Source: Eubacteriaceae bacterium UBA7485 (lineage in GTDB: Bacteria; Bacillota; Clostridia; Eubacteriales; Eubacteriaceae). From it: DNA of 17,713 nt. Shown here piece after piece: positions 1 through 8,093 of the stretch. Location of the stretch: the NCBI GenBank assembly GCA_002478485.1, contig DLOL01000034.1:1-17713 (forward strand). The letters are read 5' to 3'. The notes under the pieces were generated by a model. It saw only the letters and a program-made list of their open reading frames with translations. It was not told where the DNA came from and did not search any database. Numbering within the stretch: the stretch's first letter is position 1; every line of letters begins with the position of its first letter. Position numbers and translations under genes: made by a program.

Positions 1-11
1 TTTCCTTTAAT

Positions 12-28
12 GCGACAGCCCCTTTTTT
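12..28 (-). terminator. Left half of a probable terminator after the asparaginase gene
   Basis: Just after and overlapping the asparaginase stop codon, the minus strand reads an A-run followed by GGGGCTGTCGC. This looks like the ascending arm of an intrinsic terminator. The matching arm (GCGACAGCCCC plus a T-tract) would lie beyond the window edge, so the call rests on half a hairpin. Confidence 0.4.
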
Positions 29-1022
29 AATACCGTTCAAAGCATTTTTTGATCTTATCTTTGTCTTTTCCATACTTCTTGAGTGCCAGCATAAGAAGAA
101 GTCTAGCCTTTTGCGGAGAAAGCCTGTAGGAAGGAACTGTTTTACCCGAAGGGTCAAAAACCGGAGAAGGATACACCAGGACTTCAGGAAGTCTTGAGCT
201 TCTGACCAGCATACACTCCCCTTCATAGTTTTCGATCAAGTCCTGAATGGCTCTCGGGTAATTTCCAGCGCCGGTTCCCGCCATGACAACGCCGTCATAT
301 TTTTCAAGCATAAAAGAAAGAAGTTCAGGATCCGATTCTTCATGGATATAGAACACTTCCACCTTCGGCATTTCTTCCAGCTCAATATCTGTAAGATCTG
401 ACTGTGCTGTATGATCCCGGTAAGGGCTTTGAATTATACATACATCTGCATCTCTCGTATAACCCAGCATGCCGAAGCTGTTTGTCGAAAATGCGTCAAT
501 TCTCGCCCCGTTTTGCTTTTGAATATCCCGTCCGGAATAGATATCGCCTCCGAACACGACCAGCACGCCTTTTCCGCTTGACGCCGGACTGGACGCTGTT
601 TGGATCGCCTGGTATAGATTACCCGGACCGTCAGGGCTGATAGCGGTTGCTGGGCGCATAGCTCCTGTCATAACAACCGGTTTCTTTACATTTAACACCA
701 GATTCAATAAAAAGGACGACTCTTCCATCGTGTCTGTCCCGTGTGTAATAACCATACCGTCGATTTCAGGATCTTTCTCCAGTCTTTCACAAAGTTTCTT
801 TAGCACTTTATAATCGTGAAATGAGATATCATTCGAATCTAAATGATTAACTGAATAAACTTTTATACTTACTTTTCCGCTAAGCTCGGGAATTGAATCT
901 AGAATACGCTCCACCGGAAGCTCTCCTGCTTTATAGTTTGCATCTTCTCCTTTAGGACCGGTTCCTGCTATGGTCCCTCCTGTTTCAATAACCGCTATTG
1001 TTTTCAATTCATCTTTATTCAT
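27..1022 (-). CDS. L-asparaginase, cytoplasmic
   Basis: Hydrolyses L-asparagine to aspartate and ammonia. From the chosen start the protein has 331 residues, the usual family length. It carries both active-site signatures: IETGGTIAG near residues 12-20, with the nucleophilic Thr at about 14, and THGTDTMEE near 83-91, with the Thr-Asp pair at about 86-87. MTGAMRP and DGPGNLYQA, also typical of the family, follow. There is no signal peptide, so it is probably cytoplasmic. An in-frame ATG 14 codons upstream exists, but it falls in the loop of a strong hairpin and lacks a ribosome binding site. The chosen ATG is preceded by GGAAAGACAGGTAAAC. The gene lies 120 nt downstream of the GH3 gene. No promoter was recognised in that gap, so it may be read from the GH3 transcript. 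Whether it is type I or II cannot be settled by eye. Confidence 0.92.
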   Translation of the reverse strand: MNKDELKTIAVIETGGTIAGTGPKGEDANYKAGELPVERILDSIPELSGKVSIKVYSVNHLDSNDISFHDYKVLKKLCERLEKDPEIDGMVITHGTDTMEESSFLLNLVLNVKKPVVMTGAMRPATAISPDGPGNLYQAIQTASSPASSGKGVLVVFGGDIYSGRDIQKQNGARIDAFSTNSFGMLGYTRDADVCIIQSPYRDHTAQSDLTDIELEEMPKVEVFYIHEESDPELLSFMLEKYDGVVMAGTGAGNYPRAIQDLIENYEGECMLVRSSRLPEVLVYPSPVFDPSGKTVPSYRLSPQKARLLLMLALKKYGKDKDKIKKCFERY

Positions 1023-1044
1023 GTTTACCTGTCTTTCCTTTACG

Positions 1045-1087
1045 GAACAAGACCCGCTGCTCACTAATTCTGCAGCGGGTCTTGTTC
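1045..1087 (-). promoter_or_regulatory. 16-bp perfect hairpin in the leader of the asparaginase gene
   Basis: Positions 1045-1060 and 1072-1087 are perfect reverse complements (GAACAAGACCCGCTGC and its complement) with an 11-nt loop. On the minus strand the stem is followed by CGTAAAGGAAAG, not by T residues, so it does not fit an intrinsic terminator in the direction of the genes. On the plus strand a short T-run (TTTTT) begins only about 8 nt after the stem. The structure ends about 22 nt before the asparaginase ATG. A role in mRNA processing or stability, or in regulating the downstream gene, is inference. Confidence 0.6.
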
Positions 1088-1142
1088 TGTGTGAATTTTT
1101 GACTTATCAGATCATCCTCAAAAGCTCGACTGTTAATAGCTC

Positions 1143-2306
1143 TTACTGAGTGATTAAGCCGAGACTTTGTTTCATCCGCAGGACGCGTTCCACCGCCTCA
1201 TTCACCCTGTCCTGTGAAAGTGTACCGTTGTTGACCGCTTCAAGAACGGCAGGAATCTGCTGTTCATAGGACGATGAAATGATCATATCAGCCCCTGCCT
1301 GAAGTGCCATTAAAGCTGCGGTATCCTGATCCGTATAATCAGAGAGCCCTGCCATATCAAAATCATCTGTGATGGCGACTCCGTTAAATCCTAGATTGTT
1401 CCGAAGAAGGCCATATACGGCAGGCGAAAGACTTCCCGGATGATCCGGGTCAACGGCTTCAATGATGTTATGAGTAACCATCACGGAATTCGCGCCGTTT
1501 TCTATTCCGGCTTTAAACGGCAGAAAGTCCACAGTTTCAAACGTTTCTAAATCTTTTGTATCGTGAACGATCTCTCCGTGTGAATCCAGGTTATTCCCGT
1601 AACCCGGAAAATGCTTCAATGAAGACCCGATTCCCGCCTTTTTCATCTCGTCCACAATTGCGCCAATCACATCGGCTGTAGTCTGGGCATCCTGTCCGAT
1701 TGTCCTTGAATAAATGAAGCTGTTTGGGTCTGTGCTGACATCCGCAACCGGTGCAAGGTTAAAGTTGATTCCGTAAGAGAGGAGCTCCTTTGATTTTTTC
1801 TGCGCATCTTCTCGAACCGCATCAATCCCTCCCTGGTTGTAAAGCTCTTGTGGAGACTGATAAAACTCTGAAACCAGATTTTGATTGTAGCTGATGCGCG
1901 TAACATCTCCCCCTTCTTCATCTGAAGCAATTAGAAGCGGAATTTTTGAAACGGACTGCCAGTTTTGAATCTTCTCTCTGAAGGAATCCGCCGTTTCATT
2001 TTCAAAATCAACGCCAAAAAGAACAAGCCCGCCCGGCATTTCCTTTTCAATCACCGAATCCACATTCTCCTGCGGCGTTCGGATTAAAAAGAGCTGCCCG
2101 ATCTTCTCTTCGATCGACATATTCTCCATTAATTTCGTGACCGGATCCTGCTCTTCCTGCCTGACTTCACTGATTTCGTCTTTGACGGCCTCTTCCACTC
2201 TTTCTTCCACACTCTCATGGTTTCCGGCAGGAATAAAGTGAAAGGCAAAAATGACGGCTACGACCACGATTGCGCCTAATAAAACCCACTGTGCTGTCTT
2301 TTTCAA
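1143..2306 (-). CDS. Membrane-anchored glycoside hydrolase family 3 (NagZ-like beta-N-acetylhexosaminidase)
   Basis: The 387-residue protein opens with two lysines and a hydrophobic segment (about residues 7-26), a signal peptide or N-terminal anchor. An acidic, charged linker (about 31-55) follows, then a single GH3 TIM-barrel domain to the end. KHFPGYGNNLDSH at 231-243 is the NagZ-type catalytic loop, giving the Asp241/His243 dyad. ITDDFDM at 312-318 holds the probable nucleophile Asp314. The second GH3 domain of beta-glucosidases is absent, which favours an N-acetylglucosaminidase acting on cell-wall fragments outside the membrane. The start follows GAGGTTTC, and this ribosome binding site overlaps the stop codon of the preceding hydrolase gene, only 7 nt away. 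The two genes are therefore almost certainly co-transcribed and translationally linked. The exact substrate is inferred from family motifs. Confidence 0.9.
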   Translation of the reverse strand: MKKTAQWVLLGAIVVVAVIFAFHFIPAGNHESVEERVEEAVKDEISEVRQEEQDPVTKLMENMSIEEKIGQLFLIRTPQENVDSVIEKEMPGGLVLFGVDFENETADSFREKIQNWQSVSKIPLLIASDEEGGDVTRISYNQNLVSEFYQSPQELYNQGGIDAVREDAQKKSKELLSYGINFNLAPVADVSTDPNSFIYSRTIGQDAQTTADVIGAIVDEMKKAGIGSSLKHFPGYGNNLDSHGEIVHDTKDLETFETVDFLPFKAGIENGANSVMVTHNIIEAVDPDHPGSLSPAVYGLLRNNLGFNGVAITDDFDMAGLSDYTDQDTAALMALQAGADMIISSSYEQQIPAVLEAVNNGTLSQDRVNEAVERVLRMKQSLGLITQ

Positions 2307-2313
2307 TGAAACC

Positions 2314-2826
2314 TCATTTCACTTCTATCTGGCAGGCTTTCATCGCGTCAAGCGCGTTGGCATGACTCTCAGGAGTAACGCCTGCACAGCAGCTGCTGTC
2401 TACTTTAACCGTGGCTTCCGGAAACGCTGCTTTTAAAATCATGGCATTGCTGATGACACAAATATCTGTGCATATTCCAATCAGCTCAATTTCGTCTACA
2501 GGGCTCGTTTTTGCCATCGACTGAATTCTCCTCGGAAGCTCGAGACTTCCAAATGTGGGCTTTTCAAGCCTCTCCTTTAAAAGGGGAGCTAGATCTTCTT
2601 GAAGTTCCCAGCCTTTCGTCCCCCTGACACAGTGTGGAACCGGCAGTCTCCGACCCTCCTGTGTATTTAGATAATCTTCCCCGTGTGTGTCTTGTGTAGC
2701 TAGCACAGTTCCATCAAAATTTTTAATTTTATCTAATACATCCGGAACAATCGCTTCTGCTTCCGGAGTTCCAAGTGAGCCATCGATAAAGTCATTCTGC
2801 ATGTCTACAACCACTAAAAACTTCAT
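2314..2826 (-). CDS. Isochorismatase-superfamily cysteine hydrolase, nicotinamidase-like
   Basis: The 170-residue protein shows the cysteine-hydrolase triad: Asp9 in VVDMQNDF, Lys89 in EKPTFGS, and Cys123 in ICTDICVISN. Asp46 and His48 (TQDTHGEDY) and His65 (VPHCVRGT) match metal ligands of nicotinamidases. The further His of the PncA metal site (DxHxxxxxH) is not seen, so the substrate could be nicotinamide or a related amide. If it is a nicotinamidase, it makes nicotinic acid for NAD salvage. I chose the ATG directly after GGAGGGAAGA. An in-frame ATG six codons earlier precedes this ribosome binding site and lacks one of its own. It lies downstream of the uvrA terminator. A weak -10-like TAGAAT is about 30 nt upstream, and the GH3 gene follows at once. 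Confidence 0.85.
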   Translation of the reverse strand: MKFLVVVDMQNDFIDGSLGTPEAEAIVPDVLDKIKNFDGTVLATQDTHGEDYLNTQEGRRLPVPHCVRGTKGWELQEDLAPLLKERLEKPTFGSLELPRRIQSMAKTSPVDEIELIGICTDICVISNAMILKAAFPEATVKVDSSCCAGVTPESHANALDAMKACQIEVK

Positions 2827-2871
2827 TCTTCCCTCCATACTCATTTTTTACTTATATTCTACCATTGATCA

Positions 2872-2913
2872 GAAAAGCAAAAAGACCTCCTCCCCATTAG
2901 GAGAAAGTCTTTT
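2872..2913 (-). terminator. Intrinsic terminator after uvrA
   Basis: On the minus strand, AAAAGAC and GTCTTTT pair. Inside them CTCCT pairs with AGGAG, with a three-base bulge between the two stems. A T-rich tail (TTTTTGCTTTT) follows. It begins a few bases after the uvrA stop and separates uvrA from the downstream cysteine hydrolase operon. Confidence 0.75.
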
Positions 2914-2916
2914 CTA

Positions 2917-5778
2917 TCATGCCGGAGTTTTTTCGGTGTTTAACGTCTTTCTTATCTCTTCATCTCTGTCCCAGCGTTCTATCGCTTCATGTACACCGCT
3001 TTCCAGTGCTTTCTTGAGATAAGGACCGGTTGGTGACTCTTCAATCTGGGCCACCTGTTCAGGGGTTCCCTGGGCAATGACGCGCCCGCCTGCATCCCCC
3101 CCTTCAGGTCCCATTTCGATCAGCCAGTCCGCTGACTTGATAAGATCAATATTGTGTTCGATCACCACGACCGTACTTCCTTGATCCACAAGACGCTGCA
3201 GCACTTTGATCAGCTTTGAGACATCATCCATATGAAGTCCCGTCGTCGGTTCATCCAAAATATACATGGTTCCGCCTGTGTTGATCTTGCATAATTCTGA
3301 GGCAAGCTTAACACGCTGTGCTTCACCGCCTGACAGCTGGGTAGAAGGCTGTCCGAGTTTAATATATCCAAGTCCGACATCCACCAGTGTCTTGAGGATA
3401 CGCGAAATTCTCGGCATGTTCTTGAAGAATTCATAGGCTTCTTCTGCCGTCATATCAAGCACATCCGCAATACTCTTTCCTTTGTACTTAACTTCAAGCG
3501 TCTCTCTGTTATAGCGCTTTCCTTCACATACTTCACAAGGCACTTCCACGTCCGGCAGGAAGTTCATCTCAATAGTCTTTATGCCATCGCCTTTGCATGC
3601 TTCGCACCGGCCCCCTTTTGTATTAAATGAAAAGCGGCCTTTTTTATAACCTCTCGCCTTGGCTTCCGGTGTGGAGGCGAACAGATCGCGAATCATATCA
3701 AACACTTTCGTGTAGGTTGCGGGATTGGATCTCGGCGTGCGTCCGATCGGGCTTTGGTCAATACTGATGACTTTATCAATATTCTCAATGCCTTCAATGG
3801 ATTTATGGGCCAGAGGTTCTGCGTGGCTCTTATAGAGTTTCTTTGACAGCGCTTTGTAGAGAATCTCATTAACCAAGGTAGACTTGCCGGATCCTGAAAC
3901 ACCGACTACCGAGATGAATTTTCCAAGCGGAAAGTCGACCGTTACATTCTTCAGGTTATTCGCGGTAGCTCCTTTTACCGTGATCGTCTTGCCGTTTCCT
4001 TCTCTTCTTTCAGTTGGAACAGGAATATACTTTTTCCCGGAAAGATACTGGCCCGTGAGCGAATCCGGCGTATCGATAATGGTTTGAAGCGATCCGGCAG
4101 CCACCACATTTCCACCGTGCTCTCCGGCACCCGGTCCGACATCCACCAGATAATCGGCTTCTTCGAGTGTCTCTTCATCATGTTCAACAATGATTAACGT
4201 ATTTCCCAAATCCGTTAAGTCCCTCAGGGTTTTCAGAAGTTTCTGGTTGTCTCTTTGATGGAGTCCAATGGAAGGTTCGTCAAGCACGTATAAAACCCCC
4301 ATCAATTTCGAGGAGAGCTGCGAGCTGAGCTTGATCCTTTGGGATTCTCCTCCAGACAAAGAAGCCGCGCTTCTGGAAAGCGTCAGATAATCAAGTCCGA
4401 CATCCTTGAGGAATTTTAACCTTACCTTGATTTCCTGCAAAAGCATTTCCGCAATTTTCATCTGTGTTGGAGTCAGTTCAAGATGATCAAAAAAGGTCTC
4501 AAGATTCTTTACAGACATATCCGTTAAATCAATAATGTTGATGTTTCCGACTGTCACCGCCAGCGCGTTTTTATTCAGTTTCTTTCCCTTACACGTCTTG
4601 CAGACAGAATCTTTCATGTACTTTTCGATCCTGTCCCGGACTGAGGCATATTCTGAATTGTGATAAAGACGGTTCATCCGGTTGATTGAACCTTCCCAGT
4701 GACCATTCCTCCCAGCATCATAATCCGTTCCATAAAGAATGTCATGAATAAGTCCTTCCGGCGCGCTTGTGAGCGGCTCGTAAACGGAAAAATCATAATG
4801 ATGGCAGATATCTTCAACGGCATCCTGAAAAAAACCGTAATCATACCGGTGAGAAGCAAATTTAATAGCTCCTTCATCAATCGAAAGGTTCATATCTGGA
4901 ATGATTAAATCCGGATCGACGGTTTTATGATAGCCAAGTCCGTTGCAGTCAGGACACATCCCGAAAGGATTATTGAATGAGAAAGATCTCGGTTCAAGTT
5001 TCGGCATGGAAATATGACAGTCCGGACATGAGAGATTCTCACTGAAGAGCATGGTCTCTCCTCCGATCACATCACATTCAACCAGTCCGTCTGCCAGTTT
5101 CAAGGCGGTTTCCACCGAGTCTGTCAAACGCTTTCGAATGCCTTCCTTCGCCTTAAGGCGGTCAATCACAACAGAGATGGAATGTTTATAGGTTTTCTTT
5201 AAATTGATCTCTTCACTCAAGTCGTAAAGCTCGCCATCAACAATCACTCGCGCATAACCTTCCCGTCTCAAACGTTCAAACAGTCTCTTAAATTCCCCTT
5301 TTTCACCTCTGACAACTGGTGCCAAAATCTGAAATTTCGTGCTTTCCGGTAGTTTTTCAATTTCATCTACAATCTGGTCAATCGACTGACTTGTGATCTC
5401 TTTTCCGCATTTCGGACAATGCGGCGTTCCAACCCGCGCGTAAAGCAGCCTCAGATAATCGTAAATTTCAGTTACGGTCCCCACGGTCGAACGAGGGTTT
5501 CGATTGGTCGTTTTCTGCTCGATGGAAATTGCAGGCGAGAGTCCTTCGATACTCTCCACTTTTGGTTTTTGTGCGTTTCCTAAAAATTGTCTGGCGTAGG
5601 AAGAGAGCGACTCCATATAGCGGCGCTGCCCTTCCGCGTAAATTGTGTCAAACGCGAGCGTGGTTTTTCCTGAACCTGACACACCTGAGAAAACGACCAT
5701 CTGGTTTCTCGGGATGGTCAAATCGACGTTTTTCAGGTTATGCTCTCTCGCGCCTTTAATTTCGATATCTTTAATCAT
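2917..5778 (-). CDS. uvrA: Excinuclease ABC subunit UvrA
   Basis: The damage-recognition ATPase of nucleotide excision repair; it loads UvrB on lesions. The 953-residue length is typical. In order: Walker A GVSGSGKT at about 32-39; a CPKC zinc-type pair near 120; the paired CxxC motifs CPDC and CPDCNGLG; first ABC signature LSGGESQRIKL; Walker B VLDEPSIGLH; second Walker A GVSGSGKST; second zinc module CEACKGDG plus CEVCEGKR; second signature LSGGEAQRVKL; and ILDEPTTGLH. I start at the ATG giving MIKDIEIKGAREHN, the conserved UvrA N-terminus, preceded by GAGGATT. The longer in-frame start (seven codons upstream) sits inside a hairpin. The gene follows uvrB after 37 nt, and that gap holds a terminator-like hairpin, so the UvrA level may be set separately from UvrB. 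All key motifs are intact. Confidence 0.98.
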   Translation of the reverse strand: MIKDIEIKGAREHNLKNVDLTIPRNQMVVFSGVSGSGKTTLAFDTIYAEGQRRYMESLSSYARQFLGNAQKPKVESIEGLSPAISIEQKTTNRNPRSTVGTVTEIYDYLRLLYARVGTPHCPKCGKEITSQSIDQIVDEIEKLPESTKFQILAPVVRGEKGEFKRLFERLRREGYARVIVDGELYDLSEEINLKKTYKHSISVVIDRLKAKEGIRKRLTDSVETALKLADGLVECDVIGGETMLFSENLSCPDCHISMPKLEPRSFSFNNPFGMCPDCNGLGYHKTVDPDLIIPDMNLSIDEGAIKFASHRYDYGFFQDAVEDICHHYDFSVYEPLTSAPEGLIHDILYGTDYDAGRNGHWEGSINRMNRLYHNSEYASVRDRIEKYMKDSVCKTCKGKKLNKNALAVTVGNINIIDLTDMSVKNLETFFDHLELTPTQMKIAEMLLQEIKVRLKFLKDVGLDYLTLSRSAASLSGGESQRIKLSSQLSSKLMGVLYVLDEPSIGLHQRDNQKLLKTLRDLTDLGNTLIIVEHDEETLEEADYLVDVGPGAGEHGGNVVAAGSLQTIIDTPDSLTGQYLSGKKYIPVPTERREGNGKTITVKGATANNLKNVTVDFPLGKFISVVGVSGSGKSTLVNEILYKALSKKLYKSHAEPLAHKSIEGIENIDKVISIDQSPIGRTPRSNPATYTKVFDMIRDLFASTPEAKARGYKKGRFSFNTKGGRCEACKGDGIKTIEMNFLPDVEVPCEVCEGKRYNRETLEVKYKGKSIADVLDMTAEEAYEFFKNMPRISRILKTLVDVGLGYIKLGQPSTQLSGGEAQRVKLASELCKINTGGTMYILDEPTTGLHMDDVSKLIKVLQRLVDQGSTVVVIEHNIDLIKSADWLIEMGPEGGDAGGRVIAQGTPEQVAQIEESPTGPYLKKALESGVHEAIERWDRDEEIRKTLNTEKTPA

Positions 5779-5784
5779 AATCCT

Positions 5785-5810
5785 CAAAAAACCCGGCATT
5801 TATCCGGGTT
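5785..5810 (-). terminator. Terminator-like hairpin between uvrB and uvrA
   Basis: On the minus strand a 7-bp stem, AACCCGG and CCGGGTT (5804-5810 and 5790-5796), encloses a 7-nt loop and runs into TTTTTT. It starts 5 nt after the uvrB stop. Its T-run ends right before the uvrA ribosome binding site GAGG. It has the form of a modest intrinsic terminator placed inside a two-gene operon. Confidence 0.7.
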
Positions 5811-5815
5811 GAATC

Positions 5816-7930
5816 TTACTTGGTCGTTTTCTTCTTTCTTCGTCCCCTTTTTGTCTTCTTCGGGGCTTCCTCATCGATCACGGTTTTTAGCGTTGCGCCT
5901 GTGATCTCTTTTCCTTTCTTGATGGCATTGACGTCTTTCTTTTCGTCTTCTTTCTCCATCTCTTTCAGGATTTTAATCTGATCTCTATAACGCGCCGCGT
6001 CTTCAAATCGCATTTCCTGCGCGGCTACCTGCATCTGCTGTGTGAGATCTTCAATTTGGTCTGCGTAACTTAAAATTTCCTCTGAATCATCCAAAAGAGC
6101 TTCGTCTTCTGCCGCTGTAGTGGCCTGAATAATACCTCGAATATCCTTTTTAACTGTCATTGGAATAATGCCATGCTCTTCATTGTAGGCTTTTTGGATT
6201 TCGCGTCTACGATTGGTTTCGGAAATAGCGGCGTCCATGGACTTTGTGATATTGTCCGCGTACATAATCACTTTCCCGTCCGCGTTTCTCGCAGCTCTGC
6301 CAATGGTCTGGATCAGGGAAGTTTCACTTCTTAAATACCCTTCTTTATCCGCATCTAAGATAGCAACCAAACCGACTTCTGGAAGATCCAGACCTTCTCT
6401 GAGCAGGTTGATACCGACGAGCACATCAAAATTTCCAAGTCTTAAATCCCTCAGGATTTTCATACGTTCAATGGTGTCAACATCGGAATGGAGGTAATTC
6501 ACCCGGATTTTTTTCTCTTTTAAATACCGGGTTAAATCTTCCGCCATCTTTTTGGTCAGCGTAGTCACAAGCACCCGGTTTCCTTTCTCCAGCTGCATCC
6601 GGATTTCGCCTTCCAGGTCATCAATCTGCCCCTTGATCGGACGCACTGAAATTTCCGGATCTAGCAGTCCGGTTGGCCTGATGATCTGTTCGACAGTATT
6701 CTCGGAATGTTCCTTTTCATAAGGGCCCGGTGTAGCGGAAGTAAAAATAATTTGTTTAATTTTTGATTCAAACTCTTCAAAGGAAAGCGGACGGTTGTCG
6801 TATGCGGAAGGAAGTCTGAAACCATAGTCAATAAGATTTTTCTTCCTTGAACGGTCTCCACCGCCCATCCCGCCGATTTGCGGAATGGAAACATGGGATT
6901 CATCGGCAATAATCATAAAGTCGTCTGGAAAATAATCGATCAGCGTAGCTGGTGGATCACCCGGCTTTGTCTGGTTTATATGGCGGGTGTAGTTTTCAAT
7001 ACCGTTGCAGTAGCCCATTTCCGTGAGCATCTCAATATCATAATTGGTTCTCTGAACAATTCTCTGCGCTTCAACCAGCTGATTGCGTTCCAGAAAATAC
7101 TGATAACGTTCCCCGAGTTCCTTTCGGATATCCACAATGGCTTTTTCAATTTTATCGCGGGAAGTTGTGTAGTGGCTTGCCGGAAAAATGGAGATATGGC
7201 TCAGTTCTCCGAGTATTTCACCGGTTACCGTGTTAATTTCAACAATCCGGTCGATTTCATCTCCAAAAAACTCGATCCGGACAGCCTTATCGGTTGATGC
7301 AGCCGGATAGATTTCCAACACATCTCCTCTTACCCGAAACGTGTTTCGTTCAAATGCGATATCATTTCTGACATACTGGATATCAACCAGTCTTCTGATG
7401 ATTTCGTCCCGGTCTTTTTCCATTCCCGGACGCAGACTTAATACCAGATTTTCGTAGTCAATTGGAGAACCAAGTCCGTAAATGCAGGAGACGGAAGCCA
7501 CGACAATCACATCGCGTCTTTCAAAGAGAGCGGCCGTCGCGGAGTGGCGTAGCTTGTCAATTTCGTCATTGATCGCAGAGTCTTTTTCAATATAAAGATC
7601 AGATCTCGGCACATAAGCTTCCGGCTGGTAGTAATCATAATACGAGACAAAATATTCCACCGCGTTATTTGGAAAGAAGCTTCTGAATTCATTAGCAAGC
7701 TGAGCGGCCAGGGTTTTGTTGTGAGCAAGTACCAGAGTGGGTTTTTGGACTTTTTCGATCAATTTGGCCATTGTGTAAGTTTTTCCTGAACCGGTAACGC
7801 CTAAAAGAGTCTGGAATTTCTTCCCTTCTTCAATTCCTTCTGCCAGTCCGTCAATCGCCTTTTGCTGATCTCCCCTCGGCTCGTAATCCGACACAACCTC
7901 AAACGGATGCACCATTTGCGTTTTATCCAC
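5816..7930 (-). CDS. uvrB: Excinuclease ABC subunit UvrB, GTG start, basic C-terminal tail
   Basis: The damage-verifying helicase-like subunit of nucleotide excision repair; it receives DNA from UvrA and recruits UvrC. Visible motifs are Walker A GVTGSGKT (about 44-51), the beta-hairpin region [12 protein letters not shown] (near 100), DESH (Walker B), helicase motif [11 protein letters not shown], and a C-terminal UVR coiled-coil domain ([13 protein letters not shown] through RYRDQIKIL). At 704 residues it is somewhat longer than the usual 660-680. The excess is a Lys/Arg-rich tail after the UVR domain, ending [14 protein letters not shown]. The start is GTG (minus-strand GTGGATAAAACG) with AAAGGAG 10 nt upstream. 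The next in-frame ATG is five codons later and too far from that site. uvrA lies downstream. Upstream is an AT-rich segment with a TATAAT box. Confidence 0.97.
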   Translation of the reverse strand: MDKTQMVHPFEVVSDYEPRGDQQKAIDGLAEGIEEGKKFQTLLGVTGSGKTYTMAKLIEKVQKPTLVLAHNKTLAAQLANEFRSFFPNNAVEYFVSYYDYYQPEAYVPRSDLYIEKDSAINDEIDKLRHSATAALFERRDVIVVASVSCIYGLGSPIDYENLVLSLRPGMEKDRDEIIRRLVDIQYVRNDIAFERNTFRVRGDVLEIYPAASTDKAVRIEFFGDEIDRIVEINTVTGEILGELSHISIFPASHYTTSRDKIEKAIVDIRKELGERYQYFLERNQLVEAQRIVQRTNYDIEMLTEMGYCNGIENYTRHINQTKPGDPPATLIDYFPDDFMIIADESHVSIPQIGGMGGGDRSRKKNLIDYGFRLPSAYDNRPLSFEEFESKIKQIIFTSATPGPYEKEHSENTVEQIIRPTGLLDPEISVRPIKGQIDDLEGEIRMQLEKGNRVLVTTLTKKMAEDLTRYLKEKKIRVNYLHSDVDTIERMKILRDLRLGNFDVLVGINLLREGLDLPEVGLVAILDADKEGYLRSETSLIQTIGRAARNADGKVIMYADNITKSMDAAISETNRRREIQKAYNEEHGIIPMTVKKDIRGIIQATTAAEDEALLDDSEEILSYADQIEDLTQQMQVAAQEMRFEDAARYRDQIKILKEMEKEDEKKDVNAIKKGKEITGATLKTVIDEEAPKKTKRGRRKKKTTK

Positions 7931-7955
7931 AGTCTTTCATCTCCTTTCACATGAT

Positions 7956-7987
7956 TTAGAACGTATCCAAGCCATGCCTGGTTCTAA
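7956..7987 (-). promoter_or_regulatory. Hairpin or dyad in the uvrB 5' untranslated region
   Basis: On the minus strand TTAGAAC pairs perfectly with GTTCTAA. Inside it CAGGC pairs with GCTTG (one G-U pair) around an ATG loop, leaving a five-base bulge on the 3' side. It lies just downstream of the probable -10 box, so it would form the very 5' end of the uvrB mRNA. It could be an mRNA stabilising stem or a repressor operator. Confidence 0.4.
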
Positions 7988-7998
7988 CGAGTAGTTCT

Positions 7999-8027
7999 AT
8001 TATACAAAATCAGTCAAATAAAGTATA
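7999..8027 (-). promoter_or_regulatory. Probable uvrB promoter
   Basis: A perfect TATAAT is at 8004-7999 on the minus strand within a very AT-rich stretch. The hexamer 17 nt upstream (TATACT) matches TTGACA only in part. A TTGACT is nearby but only 7 nt from the -10 box, so it cannot pair with it. The position, between a terminator and the uvrB ribosome binding site, supports the call. Confidence 0.4.
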
Positions 8028-8064
8028 TATAAGGATCAAATAAAGATATAATTAGGGGCTTATA

Positions 8065-8093
8065 AACAAAAAAGCCCTGATCGTTCAGGACTT
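8065..8093 (-). terminator. Intrinsic terminator of the protease-phosphatase operon
   Basis: On the minus strand AAGTCCTGA and TCAGGGCTT (8093-8085 and 8080-8072) form a 9-bp stem with one G-U pair and a 4-nt loop, followed by TTTTTTGTTT. The stem overlaps the stop codon of the histidine phosphatase gene. Confidence 0.85.

Noticed and set aside
1023..1064. Longer asparaginase N-terminus starting at 1064
   Set aside because: The extra 14 codons start in the loop of a perfect hairpin, lack a ribosome binding site, and are not family-like.
1023..1142. T-box riboswitch ahead of the asparaginase gene
   Set aside because: No T-box antiterminator sequence (GGGTGGNACCGCG-like) and far too short a leader; the hairpin also lacks a T-run.
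6878..7297. 139-codon open frame on the plus strand
   Set aside because: It lies entirely antisense to conserved uvrB helicase sequence and has no recognisable domain.
7986..8000. LexA/SOS box in the uvrB promoter
   Set aside because: GAAC-TACTC-GTTA has a five-base spacer and an imperfect right half, unlike the CGAAC-4nt-GTTCG consensus; not enough to call.
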